A stretch of 64,000 nt of DNA from Kaistia adipata DSM 17808 (GTDB taxonomy: Bacteria > Pseudomonadota > Alphaproteobacteria > Rhizobiales > Kaistiaceae), in NCBI RefSeq assembly GCF_000423225.1, contig NZ_KE383991.1, forward strand, positions 62,001-126,000. Direction: 5' to 3'. A program made the position numbers and the translations under genes. The notes under the pieces were generated by a model. The model worked only from the letters and a program-made list of their open reading frames with translations. It searched no databases and had not been told where the DNA came from. Numbering within the stretch: the stretch's first letter is position 1; each line of letters begins with the position of its first letter. This document shows, piece after piece, positions 62,803-64,000 of this stretch.

Positions 62803-64000
62803 GTGACGAGCCAATTCGACGTCCGTACGGACGACATCCAGCAAACAACCGATTTCAGCGACGTTCGTGATCTGCACGCGTTCTGGCATGCTTCCCAGGG
62901 CGCGGCGCTGCCGGATCTCGACGTCTTTGCCCCGTTGCTTGCGAGTCCGATGATCGATCGGACCATGCTGATGCTGCGGCGCGACGACTCGCTCGTCTAT
63001 GAACGGGTCGGCAGCCGCGTGGTGCAGCTGTTCGGCCACGATCCGACCGGCCGCATGCTGAGCGCGCTTACCAACCCGGAAGCGTCCACGTTCCGCCCGC
63101 TCTACCAGTCGGTGCTGGAGTCCGGCAAGCCGGCCCTCGGCCTGCACGGCCGCGTCGGCCCCGGGGCGATCGGCATGACGGAACGACTGGTCCTGCCGAT
63201 CCGGCGCGGCGGGCAGTCCGGCCTGCTCTGCTATCTCAGGCCGCGCGAGGATGCGACCAATGTCCTGCGCGCCCTGATCGAGGTCAGCGCCGACGGCATC
63301 GCGGTCCTGAACGCGACCCGCGACGAGACGGGGCGGATCACCGACTTCATCATCTCCGCCGTCAACACCGAGATGGCCCGCCGGCTGCGCGCCTCGGCCG
63401 AGGCGCTGGTCGGCTCGTCGATCCAGAAGTTCTGGCCGTCCCTCGGCAAGATCGGACTGCTCGAGCGCTTCGCCCGCGCCGTCGACAGCCAGATCTCCGA
63501 CGTCTTCGACACCAGCTACGAGGTGCATGGACAGATCGTCGAGCGCCAGCTGCGGCTGTCGCCGCATGGCGAGGGCCTGACGCTGACCGGCGTCGATATC
63601 GGTCCGACGCTCGCGGCGTCGCGGGCGATCAGCCGGCAGCATGCCGACCTGATCAAGGCCAACGAACTGCTCGAGATGCGCGCGCTCGACCTGATGGCGA
63701 GCTATCAGTCGCTGGAGCAGACCACCCACACGCTGCGCGAGGAGATCCAGCGCAACCGCACGCTCGAGGCCGAGCTGGTGCACCTCGCCCATCACGACAG
63801 CCTGACGGGCCTGCCCAACCGCAGCTATTTCGAGCAATGCTTCGAGGAAAAGCTGAAGCAGATGAACCGCGCCCGCCGCCGGGCCGCGCTCTGCGTCCTC
63901 GATCTCGACCATTTCAAGGACATCAACGACAGCCTCGGCCACGACGCTGGCGACAAGGTGCTGAAGGAGATCTCCGATCGCCTGCGCCGCACCATCCGCA
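62803..64000 (+). CDS. diguanylate cyclase-type GGDEF protein with N-terminal PAS-like sensor, 3' end outside window
   Basis: The frame is open from GTG 62803 (GAGGAAAG upstream) to the window end, about 399 codons. The N-terminal region (LHAFWHASQGAALPDLDVFAPLLASPMIDRTMLMLRRDDSLVYERVGSRVVQLFGHDPTGRML) resembles PAS_5-type sensors. A second PAS-like segment follows (ALIEVSADGIAVLNATRDETGRITDFIISAVNTEMARR). A coiled coil (QSLEQTTHTLREEIQRNRTLEAELVHLAHHD) leads into a GGDEF domain, seen as DSLTGLPNRSYF and CVLDLDHFKDINDSLGHDAGDKVL. The active-site GGDEF loop and any EAL domain lie beyond the window. Confidence 0.9.
   Translation, partial: MTSQFDVRTDDIQQTTDFSDVRDLHAFWHASQGAALPDLDVFAPLLASPMIDRTMLMLRRDDSLVYERVGSRVVQLFGHDPTGRMLSALTNPEASTFRPLYQSVLESGKPALGLHGRVGPGAIGMTERLVLPIRRGGQSGLLCYLRPREDATNVLRALIEVSADGIAVLNATRDETGRITDFIISAVNTEMARRLRASAEALVGSSIQKFWPSLGKIGLLERFARAVDSQISDVFDTSYEVHGQIVERQLRLSPHGEGLTLTGVDIGPTLAASRAISRQHADLIKANELLEMRALDLMASYQSLEQTTHTLREEIQRNRTLEAELVHLAHHDSLTGLPNRSYFEQCFEEKLKQMNRARRRAALCVLDLDHFKDINDSLGHDAGDKVLKEISDRLRRTIR

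Overview
The window is 64 kb of dense, GC-rich chromosome with no rRNA, tRNA, insertion sequence, phage gene or CRISPR array that I can see. It looks like an alphaproteobacterium of the Rhizobiales (Hyphomicrobiales). The support is a RirA-type iron regulator with Cys91/Cys99/Cys105, a FrcBCA-type sugar importer, many solute-binding-protein ABC importers, and two ECF sigma units. I cannot name the genus from the sequence. Many long antisense reading frames are GC-bias shadows of the genes listed here.

Layout. 0-8.8 kb: housekeeping and stress genes. These are a LOG-family protein, an M20 dipeptidase, glutathione transferase, a HerA-like ATPase, a helix-hairpin-helix protein, a secreted fasciclin protein, an aminotransferase, and an ECF sigma/RskA-like anti-sigma pair. 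8.9-10.7 kb: an Uup-type ABC-F ATPase. 10.7-18.2 kb: a LacI-regulated carbohydrate operon (binding protein, two permeases, ATPase, TIM-barrel isomerase, Gfo/Idh/MocA dehydrogenase) with a palindromic operator at 11865-11878.

18.3-37 kb: a large catabolic region, mostly on the minus strand. It holds an SDR, an aldehyde dehydrogenase, an IclR regulator, a cupin, a thiamine-diphosphate enzyme, a KSTD-like flavoprotein, a divergent LysR regulator and two sugar-nucleotide-epimerase-like proteins. It also holds a LivH/LivM-type importer whose second permease and both ATPases are fused into one 838-residue protein. tcuR-, tcuA- and tcuB-like genes for tricarballylate oxidation follow. The substrate of the TPP/flavoprotein part cannot be read from sequence. 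It is the best candidate here for an undescribed pathway.

37-45.3 kb: two family-2 glycosyltransferases, then a five-gene minus-strand operon. That operon encodes an RND efflux pump (adaptor and permease), an ECF sigma factor, a probable membrane anti-sigma factor, and a periplasmic heavy-metal-sensor-like protein. The layout resembles the Cnr signalling system. 45.9-49.5 kb: an orphan UgpC/MsiK-type ATPase, rirA, and a secreted small protein plus TonB unit preceded by a perfect TGA-N9-TCA iron-responsive box. 49.5-55.8 kb: a possible cyclic-nucleotide/envelope module (cNMP-binding protein, FecR-domain protein, TPR/beta-barrel protein, CHASE2 adenylate cyclase) with an acetyltransferase-like protein and a DUF3307 protein in between. 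55.9-61.8 kb: a sugar operon xylB-ROK-frcB-frcC-frcA on the minus strand. 62.3-64 kb: a 66-residue small protein and a GGDEF protein cut by the window end.
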